IMG/VR virus record: IMGVR_UViG_3300042936_000811
Span: 1-64,000 of that record
DNA length: 64,000 nucleotides
Source of the DNA: a virus
Reading direction: 5' to 3' (one strand)
The notes under the pieces are model-generated. The model was not told where the DNA came from. It saw only the letters and a program-made list of their open reading frames with translations, and did not search any database. The translations under genes and the position numbers were made by a program. Of the stretch, positions 37,325-45,505 are shown one piece after another (position 1 is the stretch's first letter; each line of letters starts with the position of its first letter).

Positions 37325-37618
37325 ATGCCAACAACAGAACCAATTAGTTTCGAGCAACCTAAAAATGATTTATCATCAATTGCTGAGATGGAGAGAGCAA
37401 AATTATTCCCAAAGAATGATTATAAACCAACAAACCAATATTCTGCGGTTAATCCTGACGCTATTGCCGATGGAGATGCTCAAGGTAAAGGTACTGGAGG
37501 ATTTTTAGATGTTTATAATCAAGGTGCGGGAGCAATCCAAGACATTTTAGAGAGAAAGGCCGAGGTAGTTATTAATGAATTTAAACCCAACTCACCGTAT
37601 ACTACACCAAGTGCATAA
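37325..37618 (+). CDS. hypothetical phage protein
   Basis: This 97-residue protein starts MPTTEPISFEQPKNDLSSIAEME. It appears largely unstructured at first, then has a Gly-rich DGDAQGKGTGGFLDVYN segment and a short helix (GAIQDILERKAEVV). It begins right after the previous stop and shares one base with the next start. The function is unknown; it is probably a small virion or assembly protein. Confidence 0.5.
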   Translation: MPTTEPISFEQPKNDLSSIAEMERAKLFPKNDYKPTNQYSAVNPDAIADGDAQGKGTGGFLDVYNQGAGAIQDILERKAEVVINEFKPNSPYTTPSA

Positions 37619-38052
37619 TGAAACTTTACAACACAGTTAAATCTCTTATTTTAGAAGTAGCGTCGATTGACTCAATCGTTGATGCTATAAAAAAAAGAAA
37701 TAAGATAGTAATTTACTATGATGGTGATGAGCCAGGTGGTAGAGGGTTAAGAGAAATCGAACCTGTTTGTCTTGGGTATAGTAAGTCAGATAATCCTGTT
37801 TTAAGAGCTTGGGATAATGAAGGGTCTTCTCATACCGCGTATAAAGGCGAACAACCTTTACCTGGGTGGAGATTATTCAGAGTTGATAAAATATTATCAT
37901 TTAAACCAACGGGAGAAAATTTTGATTCATCTAAACCAGGATATAATCCATCAGGGGACAAAAGTATGAATAGAGTTATTATTAACGCAGTGTTTAATCA
38001 ACAACCAACGGAACCAACGGAACCAACGGAACCAACGGAACCAATACAATAA
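37618..38052 (+). CDS. single WYL-domain protein with capsid-targeting-like N-terminus
   Basis: The first 16 residues (MKLYNTVKSLILEVAS) form an amphipathic helix ending in a L-x-E site. The WYL-type domain follows (about 18-105): DAIKKRNKIVIYYDGD, LREIEPVCLGYS, VLRAWDNEG, LPGWRLFRVDKILSF. WYL domains are ligand- or nucleic-acid-sensing modules usually fused to DNA-binding domains, which are absent here. The C-terminus is a PTEP tandem repeat. The N-terminal helix suggests packaging in the head. Confidence 0.6.
   Translation: MKLYNTVKSLILEVASIDSIVDAIKKRNKIVIYYDGDEPGGRGLREIEPVCLGYSKSDNPVLRAWDNEGSSHTAYKGEQPLPGWRLFRVDKILSFKPTGENFDSSKPGYNPSGDKSMNRVIINAVFNQQPTEPTEPTEPTEPIQ
38005..38040 (+). repeat. 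9-bp tandem repeat CCAACGGAA x4
   Basis: Four perfect copies encode the Pro-Thr-Glu tail of the WYL-domain protein. Copy number is likely to vary by slippage. Confidence 0.9.
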
Positions 38053-38059
38053 TTAAGAT

Positions 38060-38644
38060 ATGACAAACGAAAACGACTTAATACAAAAATTAATGGTATC
38101 TAAGGCTATTATGGATAAACATAATAATACCCCAAGAGCGGGTAATAATTTAAATATGACAAGTCCAATGGTTCAGGATTACGAAGCCCCACAAGCCAAG
38201 TATAACTTACCACAAGAATTTATGCAGGAATCTGTAACTCAATCAGTTCCTTCAACACAACAACCAATAACCAAAGATAGGGTTATGTCATCTAAATTAC
38301 CTGATGAGATTAAAAGGTTAATGATAGAACATCCAATCAATCAACCAAACTCAATGGCAGGACCTTCATTATCTAATGATTTGATTGATAAAGCCGCAAG
38401 ATTGATGAATGTTGACGCTAAAGGAACTCCAAGAGGACCTCAACCAAAAAGAGTTACCGAACAATCAATACCGACTCAAGATTTGTCAAGTTTAAAAGAA
38501 TTGTTAAGAGAAGTTGTTGAAGAGGTTTTATTAGAAAATGGATTAATCGCCGAATCAACCCAAAAATCAAATGAAGTATTTTCTTTTAAGGTAGGTAAGC
38601 ATATATTTGAAGGTAAGGTTACTAAGATAAAAAAAATATCTTAA
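38060..38644 (+). CDS. hypothetical virion-associated protein
   Basis: The 194-residue protein has a low-complexity Asn/Gln/Pro-rich N-terminal half. It contains KLPDEIKRLMIEHPI and, near 150-170, a long amphipathic helix (LKELLREVVEEVLLENG) followed by LIAES. The C-terminal SFKVGKHIFEGKVTKIKK looks like a small beta unit. The helix plus L-x-E pattern is like that of other candidate head-packaged proteins, but here it is internal. The gene is followed by a strong terminator. Confidence 0.5.
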   Translation: MTNENDLIQKLMVSKAIMDKHNNTPRAGNNLNMTSPMVQDYEAPQAKYNLPQEFMQESVTQSVPSTQQPITKDRVMSSKLPDEIKRLMIEHPINQPNSMAGPSLSNDLIDKAARLMNVDAKGTPRGPQPKRVTEQSIPTQDLSSLKELLREVVEEVLLENGLIAESTQKSNEVFSFKVGKHIFEGKVTKIKKIS

Positions 38645-38663
38645 AAACAAGTTTACTCTAAAG

Positions 38664-38696
38664 AAAACCCCCCTCATAACTATGTGGGGGTTTTTT
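38664..38696 (+). terminator. rho-independent terminator
   Basis: AAAACCCCC pairs with GGGGGTTTT around a CTCATAACTATGT loop and is followed by T residues. It closes the 36024-38644 unit. Confidence 0.9.
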
Positions 38697-38707
38697 ATTT
38701 TATAAGG

Positions 38708-38738
38708 TTGATATTCTATTATTTTCTTATTATATTTT
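38708..38738 (+). promoter_or_regulatory. possible Bacteroidota-type promoter
   Basis: TTG at 38708-38710 and TATATTTT at 38731-38738 are spaced by 20 nt. The arrangement matches the Bacteroidota sigma promoter (TTTG, 19-21 nt, TAnnTTTG) except for the last base. The start codon of the next gene is 18 nt downstream. Confidence 0.35.
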
Positions 38739-38756
38739 CTAAGACAATTTTATATT

Positions 38757-39977
38757 ATGAAAGAAAAAATTAATGTTTTAGTACTACCAAGTGATAAAAG
38801 TGGTGTTGGGAAATTTCGTTCTATCGACCCTCACGTACATTTACAAAATTTATATCCTGACGACTTCCATTTAGACATTGACTACGAACCAAAAATCAAT
38901 GACCCAAATTATTGGAAAAAATATCAAATCGTTCACGTACATAGAAATATTGGTAGTAATTACGACAATACTCCACTAATCATTAGAAAGTTAAAATCAC
39001 TAGGAATTATCGTTATTGTTGACATTGATGATTATTGGTTACCAACAAAAGAACATCCTATTCATCAAATAATTGTTCAACAAAAAATTAACGAAAAAAT
39101 TGTTGCAAACTTAAAAGAAGCTGATTATGTTACAACAACAACAGATATTTTTGCAAATGAAATTAGAAGGTTTAATAAAAATGTTGTTGTATTCCCCAAT
39201 GCAATTAACCCAAAAGAACCTCAATTCAATCAACCAACCGTTGAATCAGATAGAATTAGAGTTGGGTGGTTAGGTGGCTCATCTCACTTACATGATTTAA
39301 TGTTACTACAAGGGTTCACTCAAAGAAATGGTAAGGACATTAATGACAAAATTCAATATGTTATTTGTGGGTTTGATACTCGTGGTACTGTTACTGAGAT
39401 TAATCCACAAACGGGGGAACAAAAACGTAGAGACATTTTACCTCACGAAACTGTGTGGGCAAAATATGAAGAGATTTTTACAAACAATTATAATTTAGTT
39501 GATGAGGATTATAAAAAATTCTTAATGGAATATAAAGAACAAGATTATGTTTCAAATAAAGAATTACCTTATCTTAGAGTTTGGACAAAACCTGTTACCA
39601 CATATGCAATGAATTATTCTAAATTTGATATTTCATTAGCTCCAATCAAAAATCACGTCTTTAATAGAATGAAATCTCAGTTAAAAGTTATTGAAGCAGG
39701 ATTTTATAAGAAAGCGTTAATCGCGTCTGAAATAGGTCCATATACAATCGACTTGAAACATTGTATGAAGAATGGTAACTTTGTTGATGGTAATGCTTTA
39801 TTAGTCGGTGAGCAAAGAAATCATAGTGATTGGTCGAAACACATCAAAAAGTTAGTTCAAAACCCTAATTTGATTACAGATATGGGAGAAAGATTATATG
39901 AAACGGTTAAAGACAAATACGATTTAAATACCGTAACAAAAAATAGAGCAGAATTTTATAAATCATTAATTAAATAA
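38757..39977 (+). CDS. GT4-like glycosyltransferase
   Basis: The 406-residue GT-B type enzyme has VLVLPSDKSGVGKFRSIDPH at the N-terminus, an acidic VIVDIDDYWLP motif near 95 and RVGWLGGSSHLHDL at the start of the second domain (about 165). KSQLKVIEAGFYKKALIAS (about 303-321) replaces the usual E-x7-E donor-binding region. It is the first gene after a terminator and a possible host-type promoter. The substrate is unknown. Confidence 0.7.
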   Translation: MKEKINVLVLPSDKSGVGKFRSIDPHVHLQNLYPDDFHLDIDYEPKINDPNYWKKYQIVHVHRNIGSNYDNTPLIIRKLKSLGIIVIVDIDDYWLPTKEHPIHQIIVQQKINEKIVANLKEADYVTTTTDIFANEIRRFNKNVVVFPNAINPKEPQFNQPTVESDRIRVGWLGGSSHLHDLMLLQGFTQRNGKDINDKIQYVICGFDTRGTVTEINPQTGEQKRRDILPHETVWAKYEEIFTNNYNLVDEDYKKFLMEYKEQDYVSNKELPYLRVWTKPVTTYAMNYSKFDISLAPIKNHVFNRMKSQLKVIEAGFYKKALIASEIGPYTIDLKHCMKNGNFVDGNALLVGEQRNHSDWSKHIKKLVQNPNLITDMGERLYETVKDKYDLNTVTKNRAEFYKSLIK

Positions 39978-39978
39978 T

Positions 39979-40437
39979 ATGTATAATAAAAAAGGTAAAG
40001 TTGGGTTCACCGCAGGTAATTTTGATTTATTACACCCAGGTTATATTTACACTTTTGAAGCGGCAAAAGAAAAGTGTGATTACTTTATGGTCTTTTTACA
40101 AAGAGACCCGTCTGAGACAAGATTTACAAAGTATAAACCAGTCGTTCCATTATATGAAAGATATAAAACTTTAATGTCAATAAAGTATGTTGATGAAGTT
40201 GTGACATATCAAACTGAAGAGGATTTAATAAAACTTATTGAGTTTTATAAACCTGATGTTAGAATTTTAGGTGACGATTATATTGGTAAGAGGTTTACTG
40301 GAGACCATCTACCAATTGAGGTAGTTTACACCACAAGGTCTCACAATTGGTCAACAACTAAAATCAAAGATTTAATCACAATACAAACATTGAAACAAAA
40401 CCCTGAAATTTTAAAAAATTTAGAGACAAATGATTAA
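39979..40437 (+). CDS. cytidylyltransferase-like nucleotidyltransferase
   Basis: The 152-residue protein shows the CTP-transfer family fold: VGFTAGNFDLLHPGYIY, GDDYIGKRF and a C-terminal RSHNWSTTKIKDL that stands for the usual S-T-T/S signature. The HxGH site reads HPGY, so the second catalytic His is replaced by Tyr. Related enzymes activate glycerol-phosphate or sugar phosphates with CTP or ATP. Its place after a glycosyltransferase suggests precursor activation. The substitution leaves activity uncertain. Confidence 0.7.
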   Translation: MYNKKGKVGFTAGNFDLLHPGYIYTFEAAKEKCDYFMVFLQRDPSETRFTKYKPVVPLYERYKTLMSIKYVDEVVTYQTEEDLIKLIEFYKPDVRILGDDYIGKRFTGDHLPIEVVYTTRSHNWSTTKIKDLITIQTLKQNPEILKNLETND

Positions 40438-41149
40438 AATACCTATTACTAAAATTTTGTTTCTTGATATAGAAACAGTTGGGATTGAAAAAGACTTCGA
40501 TACTTGTGTTGAAAAACGTCCTGAAATTGCACATCAATTCGATAAGTATTTCGATTGGTTTTTAAAACGATTCCCTGAAGACGCAATTAAAGGGGAAAAC
40601 GAAGATGAAAGAAAAAATATTATATTCTCAACAAGAACCGCGCTGGTACCCGAATTTGCAAAGATTGTATGTGTTAGTGTTGCCTTTGTTATGGATAATG
40701 GTGAAGTTAAAAAACAAACGTTTTCTGGTGATGATGAGGAACAATTATTACGTGATTGTCAGAAATTATTGGACCGTTGTGGAAGATTGGATTTCTTTCT
40801 GTGTGGGCATAATCTAAAGAATTTTGATATTCCAATGATGGCTAAAAGAATGATTATTAATGGATTACTTCCACCATCAATTTTACCGTCATACGATACA
40901 AAACCATGGGAAATTAAAGCCATCGACACTAAAGAAATTTGGCAATATGGTGCTTATACGGCGATTGGTTCATTAGATTTAATGTGTACCTCAATGGAGA
41001 TTCCATCACCAAAAGAAGGTGAAATCACAGGAGATAAAGTACATAATTCATATTGGAACCATGGTAAATTAAAAGAAATCTCAGAATACTGTGAACGAGA
41101 CGTTAACGTATTAATTGAGGTGATAAAAAAATTAAAAGAACTTAAATAA
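40430..41149 (+). CDS. DnaQ/PolB-type 3'-5' exonuclease
   Basis: The 239-residue protein has Exo I ILFLDIETVG (residues 9-18), Exo II CGHNLKNFDIPMMAKRM (about 124-140) and Exo III YCERDVNVLIEV near 222-233. The acidic residues D, E, D and D are all present. It resembles the stand-alone exonucleases related to the PolB proofreading domain. It probably acts in phage DNA replication or repair. It overlaps both neighbours by a few bases. Confidence 0.8.
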   Translation: MIKIPITKILFLDIETVGIEKDFDTCVEKRPEIAHQFDKYFDWFLKRFPEDAIKGENEDERKNIIFSTRTALVPEFAKIVCVSVAFVMDNGEVKKQTFSGDDEEQLLRDCQKLLDRCGRLDFFLCGHNLKNFDIPMMAKRMIINGLLPPSILPSYDTKPWEIKAIDTKEIWQYGAYTAIGSLDLMCTSMEIPSPKEGEITGDKVHNSYWNHGKLKEISEYCERDVNVLIEVIKKLKELK

Positions 41150-41751
41150 TGTCAGAAGAAATAGATTTAGATTTTTTAAAGAAAAAAGCCGAAGAGCTAA
41201 AATCAATACTATCAATGTCAGAAAACAATGATATTGATTATAATCAAATCCTTGAGGAGTTTGGTGTTGATGTTAAACAATTAGAAGTTGATATGAAAAA
41301 CTATAAAGCTCAGTTAGAATTAGGTTTTAATAAACTACATCTTGATGCCGTAACCCCAAGTTATAACTACCCAAGTGATTCTGGATTTGATTTATACTCA
41401 GTTGAAGATATTACAATTGAGGGACTTGGTAGAGGTTTAGTTCCGACAGGATTATCATTTGACATTAAAGATGGATATGAAATTCAAGTTAGGTCTAAAA
41501 GTGGGTTAGCCATTAATCAAGGTTTAATGTGTTTAAACTCTCCAGGAACGGTAGATAATGGATATACAGGTGAAGTAAAAGTAATTATATTTAATACAAA
41601 TAAAGAACCTTTTACAATTACTAAAGGTATGAAAGTTGCTCAAGCAGTTTTATGTCCCGTAGTTAATGGTGGTTGGGTTTATTTGGATGAGAGAAATGAA
41701 GTAACAAAAAAAGACCGTAATAGTAACGGATTCGGTTCAACAGGAATTTAA
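41149..41751 (+). CDS. dut: dUTPase with N-terminal extension
   Basis: Residues about 60-200 carry the trimeric dUTPase motifs: SDSGFDLYS (I), VRSKSGLAINQGL (II), NSPGTVDNGYTGEVKVI (III), MKVAQAVLCPV (IV) and the C-terminal RNSNGFGSTGI (V). The enzyme hydrolyses dUTP, limiting uracil in DNA and supplying dUMP. The first 60 residues are an extra helical segment (LDFLKKKAEELKSILSM) not needed for catalysis, perhaps for oligomer or partner binding. Confidence 0.92.
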   Translation: MSEEIDLDFLKKKAEELKSILSMSENNDIDYNQILEEFGVDVKQLEVDMKNYKAQLELGFNKLHLDAVTPSYNYPSDSGFDLYSVEDITIEGLGRGLVPTGLSFDIKDGYEIQVRSKSGLAINQGLMCLNSPGTVDNGYTGEVKVIIFNTNKEPFTITKGMKVAQAVLCPVVNGGWVYLDERNEVTKKDRNSNGFGSTGI

Positions 41752-41752
41752 T

Positions 41753-43252
41753 ATGATAACAATAATTTATTCAACCCATAAAGACGAAACTTATAATAAC
41801 AAATTTAAACAACATTTGTTACAAACTGTTGGATTAAAACATGTTCAGATTTTAGAGTTTCAGAACAATAATCAATACAGTTTGGCTGAGGTATATAACA
41901 AAGGTATATCACAATCAATTTATGATATTGTGGTTTGTTGTCATAACGACATCAAATTAGAAAATAATTGGGGTAAGAAATTATTTAAAGATTTCGAAAA
42001 TAACCCTGATTACGGAATCATTGGGAAGGCAGGGTCAACATATTTTCCTGAATCAGGAGTCTATTGGGAACGAATGGCTCAAACAATGGTTGGTCATGTA
42101 TATCACCAACCTGAGGGTCGTAAAAAATGGGTTAATAAGTATTCCGCAAAATTAGATGAATTAACACCAGTAGTGACTATTGATGGTTTATTCATTTCAT
42201 TCGATAAAACAAAAATAAAACATAATTTTAATGAGACTATTGGTAAGTTTCATTTTTATGACCACCCATTCTGTTTAAGTAATTATTTAGACGGGGTAAA
42301 AATTGGGGTTACATTTTCTTTTGATATTACCCACCAATCAGTTGGACGACCAAATGAGGAATTTTTTGAAAGTAAAACTAAATTTTTAGAGAAGTTCTCG
42401 TCTAAATTGCCATTAGACTTAAAACCAAACAGTATTTACGTTCCTAAAATAAACGAAAAACCAACTAAAAATATTGGTAAAGTTTCGGTAATTATACCAA
42501 CAAAAGATAAGTTCGAATTAATAAGTGAATGTATTCTATCTTTTTACGAACATTGTAACCCTAATTTATTTGACATTTTTATCGCCGACACTGGGTCAAC
42601 TGATGAAAATAAAGAAAAACTTAAATCATTTATTTCTGATTATAATAATATTAAATTAATTGAATATGATTATTATAATTTTGCAAAAATTAATAATGAT
42701 GTGGTTAAAAACCATCTAAATAACACTCACGAATATTTGTTATTTTGTAATAATGATATTAAATTATTAAACAACGTTATTTATGGTATGTTAAAAATAT
42801 TCAAAACAACTCCAAAAGTTGGTACTGTCGGTTGTCGTCTACATTATTTAGATAATACCGTACAACATGATGGTATGGTAATTTATATTCATAACAATAT
42901 AATACAATTAACACATTCGGGATTAAAAGGATATTATACTTATACACCATCAATAAAAAAAGTATTGGGGTCTACTGCAGCTCTATTAATGATTAATAAA
43001 ACCATATTTGAAAAGTGTGGTTATTTTAACGAAAATTATCAAACTTGTTTAGAGGATGCGGAATTAAACATCAAATGTCTTTCATTAGGTCTAAATAATT
43101 ATTATGACGGTAATTTAGTTGCTTATCACTATGAGAGTCAAACCAGAGGAGATAATGATGATAATTACCGTCAAGATTACATTAACACTTTTTATCCTTT
43201 TATGATTAAAAACGAAAACAATATTAAACCTTTTATATTTAAATTAAACTAA
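41753..43252 (+). CDS. two-part GT2-type glycosyltransferase
   Basis: The N-terminal half of this 499-residue protein starts MITIIYSTHKDETYNNKFK with a VCCHNDIKLE site. The C-terminal half (from about 245) is a classical GT2 with VSVIIPTKDKFELISECILS, FIADTGSTDEN, LLFCNNDIKLL and GYFNENYQTCLEDAELNIK. Both halves look like GT-A folds, so this is probably a bifunctional glycosyltransferase. It directly precedes a sugar aminotransferase gene, overlapping it by one base. Confidence 0.8.
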   Translation: MITIIYSTHKDETYNNKFKQHLLQTVGLKHVQILEFQNNNQYSLAEVYNKGISQSIYDIVVCCHNDIKLENNWGKKLFKDFENNPDYGIIGKAGSTYFPESGVYWERMAQTMVGHVYHQPEGRKKWVNKYSAKLDELTPVVTIDGLFISFDKTKIKHNFNETIGKFHFYDHPFCLSNYLDGVKIGVTFSFDITHQSVGRPNEEFFESKTKFLEKFSSKLPLDLKPNSIYVPKINEKPTKNIGKVSVIIPTKDKFELISECILSFYEHCNPNLFDIFIADTGSTDENKEKLKSFISDYNNIKLIEYDYYNFAKINNDVVKNHLNNTHEYLLFCNNDIKLLNNVIYGMLKIFKTTPKVGTVGCRLHYLDNTVQHDGMVIYIHNNIIQLTHSGLKGYYTYTPSIKKVLGSTAALLMINKTIFEKCGYFNENYQTCLEDAELNIKCLSLGLNNYYDGNLVAYHYESQTRGDNDDNYRQDYINTFYPFMIKNENNIKPFIFKLN

Positions 43253-43881
43253 TGGCACAAGGAATTTACCAAATAACAGAAAATTTTGAAACTAAACTAT
43301 CCGAATATACAGGTGCGAAGTACGTTGTAACAGTGGATAATCAAAGTAACGCATTATTCTTATCACTAATGTATGAGAATATTAAAGGTATGGAAATTGA
43401 GATTCCATCCAGAACATACCCATCGGTACCATGTGAGATTATTCATGCGGGAGGTAAGGTTAAATTTACCCCTGTTGAGGGTAAAACTATAAAAGGTGCG
43501 TACCAGTTGTCCCCAACAAAAGTTTGGGATTCGGCACTTAGGTTTACTAGTAATATGTACATACCTAACACTCATATGTGTATCTCATTCACAGGACCAT
43601 ACAAACACTTTAAACTGTCTAAGGGTGGTGCAATTTTAACAGACGACTATGATGCGTATCTTTGGTTCAAACGAGCAAGATATAGTGGGAGAAGAGAATG
43701 TTCATACCATGACGACCATTTTGATATGTTAGGTTGGAATTTTTATATGATGCCCGAATTAGCCGCGAGAGGTTATTTATTAATGAATCAGTTCTATAAT
43801 ATGGATGGGACTCCAAAACATAATGAGGATTTAGAATTACCTTATCCAGATTTATCAAATTTTAAAATATATCAACAATGA
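43252..43881 (+). CDS. short DegT/DnrJ/StrS-type aminotransferase
   Basis: The 209-residue protein keeps the PLP-fold features of sugar aminotransferases: VVTVDNQSNALFLSL, IPSRTYPSVPCEIIHAGG, VWDSALRF, SFTGPYKHFKLSKGGAILTDD with the candidate PLP lysine, and DMLGWNFYMMPELAARGYL. Typical members have about 370 residues; here the C-terminal small domain is missing. It may make an amino sugar or act as a minimal variant. It overlaps the next gene by 4 nt, so truncation by a simple frameshift is unlikely. Confidence 0.7.
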   Translation: MAQGIYQITENFETKLSEYTGAKYVVTVDNQSNALFLSLMYENIKGMEIEIPSRTYPSVPCEIIHAGGKVKFTPVEGKTIKGAYQLSPTKVWDSALRFTSNMYIPNTHMCISFTGPYKHFKLSKGGAILTDDYDAYLWFKRARYSGRRECSYHDDHFDMLGWNFYMMPELAARGYLLMNQFYNMDGTPKHNEDLELPYPDLSNFKIYQQ

Positions 43882-44495
43882 AAAATTACAAATTTACAGA
43901 AGAATGGTTTACCAACGATGGGTTATCCGTATTAAATAATTTAGACCCAACAAAAGAAATTCATATCCTTGAGATAGGTTGTTTTGAGGGTAAATCCACT
44001 ATTTGGTTTTTAGATAATATTTTACAAAACGACAAATCAACGATAACTTGTGTCGACCCATGGACTAATTTTAGTCAAGATAATAATAGTTTAAATTCTT
44101 ACTTTAAAGATAACGCTGAATGGTTATTAAGTGAAAGAAAAACTAAAGAAATGTTTTTACATAATATTAATGAAAGTACAAACGCCAATAAGGTAATCGT
44201 TAGGGAAGGTCTTTCAAATAAAGTCTTACCATTTTTAATTACTGAAGGAAAAATGTACGATATAATTTTTATTGACGGTAATCATACCGCACCATATGTT
44301 ATGATGGATGCGATTATGTCATGGGAATTATTAAATGATAATGGTATTATTATTTTTGACGATTACTTATGGGAAATGAGTCGGCCAACAAACTTAAGAC
44401 CGAAAGAATCTGTAGACTATTTTATGTTAACCTTTTCTGACTATATTACCGAATTACATTCAAATTACCGTAAAATAATTAAAAAAATAAAATAA
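43878..44495 (+). CDS. class I SAM methyltransferase
   Basis: The 205-residue protein shows motif I IHILEIGCFEGKSTIWFLD, then TITCVDPWTNF, then YDIIFIDGNHTAPYVMMD and GIIIFDDYLWE. The pattern fits the Methyltransf_24 type often used on sugars or small molecules. It is translationally coupled to the aminotransferase. An 87-nt non-coding gap follows. Confidence 0.75.
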   Translation: MKNYKFTEEWFTNDGLSVLNNLDPTKEIHILEIGCFEGKSTIWFLDNILQNDKSTITCVDPWTNFSQDNNSLNSYFKDNAEWLLSERKTKEMFLHNINESTNANKVIVREGLSNKVLPFLITEGKMYDIIFIDGNHTAPYVMMDAIMSWELLNDNGIIIFDDYLWEMSRPTNLRPKESVDYFMLTFSDYITELHSNYRKIIKKIK

Positions 44496-44582
44496 AAAAA
44501 TCGAGAATAGGTACAGGTGAGTTTGGAAGGAAAGTGAGTAATAATCTTTCTTTACTGTCTATAAAAATTAATTAAAATAACT
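44496..44582. other. short intergenic gap, no clear element
   Basis: The 87 nt contain a weak GAAAG/CTTTC inverted repeat (about 44530-44560). No convincing promoter or terminator could be identified. Confidence 0.4.
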
Positions 44583-45140
44583 ATGTTTTATACTAAAGAA
44601 GAATTAAAATTAATTGGATTTAAATCAATTGGGGAAAATGTTTTGATTTCAAACAAATGTTCAATTTACAATCCACGGAACATATCGATAGGTAACAATG
44701 TTAGAATTGATGATTTTTGTGTGATTAGCGCTGGTGAAGGTGGAATTAAAATAGGTAACTATGTTCACATTGCCGTTTTTTGTAGTTTAATCGGGAACGG
44801 TAAAATAACACTTGACGATTTTTCAGGATTATCATCAAGAGTATCAATATACAGTTCAACTGATGATTATAGTGGTAATTTTTTAACAAATCCAACAGTA
44901 AGTAAAGAATACACTAATGTTATATCAGGTGATGTTAGGTTAGGTAAACACGTTATTGTTGGTGCGGGGAGTGTGATATTACCAAATGTTAATATTGATG
45001 ACCATAGTTCTGTTGGTTCGTTATCATTAGTGACTAAAGATGTTGAAAAGTCTAAAATTGTTGTTGGTATACCATCTAAGGTCATAAAAAATAGAGAAAA
45101 TAATTTATACAGTTTAGAATGCGAGTTTCTGAAAAAATAA
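44583..45140 (+). CDS. hexapeptide-repeat acyltransferase
   Basis: The 185-residue left-handed beta-helix protein has hexapeptide turns (ISIGNNVRIDDFCVIS, IKIGNYVHIAVFC, VRLGKHVIVGAGSVIL) and the GIPSKVIKNR ending typical of sugar O- or N-acetyltransferases. Next to an aminotransferase it could acylate an amino sugar. It overlaps the next start by 22 nt. Confidence 0.8.
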   Translation: MFYTKEELKLIGFKSIGENVLISNKCSIYNPRNISIGNNVRIDDFCVISAGEGGIKIGNYVHIAVFCSLIGNGKITLDDFSGLSSRVSIYSSTDDYSGNFLTNPTVSKEYTNVISGDVRLGKHVIVGAGSVILPNVNIDDHSSVGSLSLVTKDVEKSKIVVGIPSKVIKNRENNLYSLECEFLKK

Positions 45141-45487
45141 CTATAACAGATAAAATGGTGAGGGATTTTTCCGAACTGTCTGGAGATAAAAATCCAATCC
45201 ACTTAGATGATGAGTATTCCAAAAATAGTATATTTGGAAAAAGAATTGCACATGGAATGTTATTATCTTCCTTTTTTTCTAAGATAATTGCAACCTATTA
45301 CCCTGGTGAAGGTTCAATATATTTAAAACAAGATTTAAATTTTAAAAACCCTTGTTACATTAATGATGAGATTGAAATTGTGATTGAGTTAGACAAAAAA
45401 GAAAATAATAAGTATTTTTTAAAAACAAAAATAATAAGAGACGATGTAGAAATTATTGATGGTAATGCGATAGTTTTAAAAAAATAA
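45119..45487 (+). CDS. MaoC-like hot-dog dehydratase
   Basis: The 122-residue protein has the MaoC/R-hydratase signature: FSELSGDKNPIHLDDEYSK with the Asp-x4-His pair, then GKRIAHGMLLSSFFSKI. Enzymes of this type hydrate trans-2-enoyl-CoA to (R)-3-hydroxyacyl-CoA. The start is inside the acyltransferase gene. The pairing suggests supply of a hydroxyacyl group for a sugar; this is inference. Confidence 0.8.
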   Translation: MRVSEKITITDKMVRDFSELSGDKNPIHLDDEYSKNSIFGKRIAHGMLLSSFFSKIIATYYPGEGSIYLKQDLNFKNPCYINDEIEIVIELDKKENNKYFLKTKIIRDDVEIIDGNAIVLKK

Positions 45488-45505
45488 AGTAAAAACTAAA
45501 TAATC

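Noticed and set aside
44496-44582. Small RNA or riboswitch in the 87-nt gap
   Set aside because: Only a weak 5-bp hairpin is visible, with no promoter or terminator around it.
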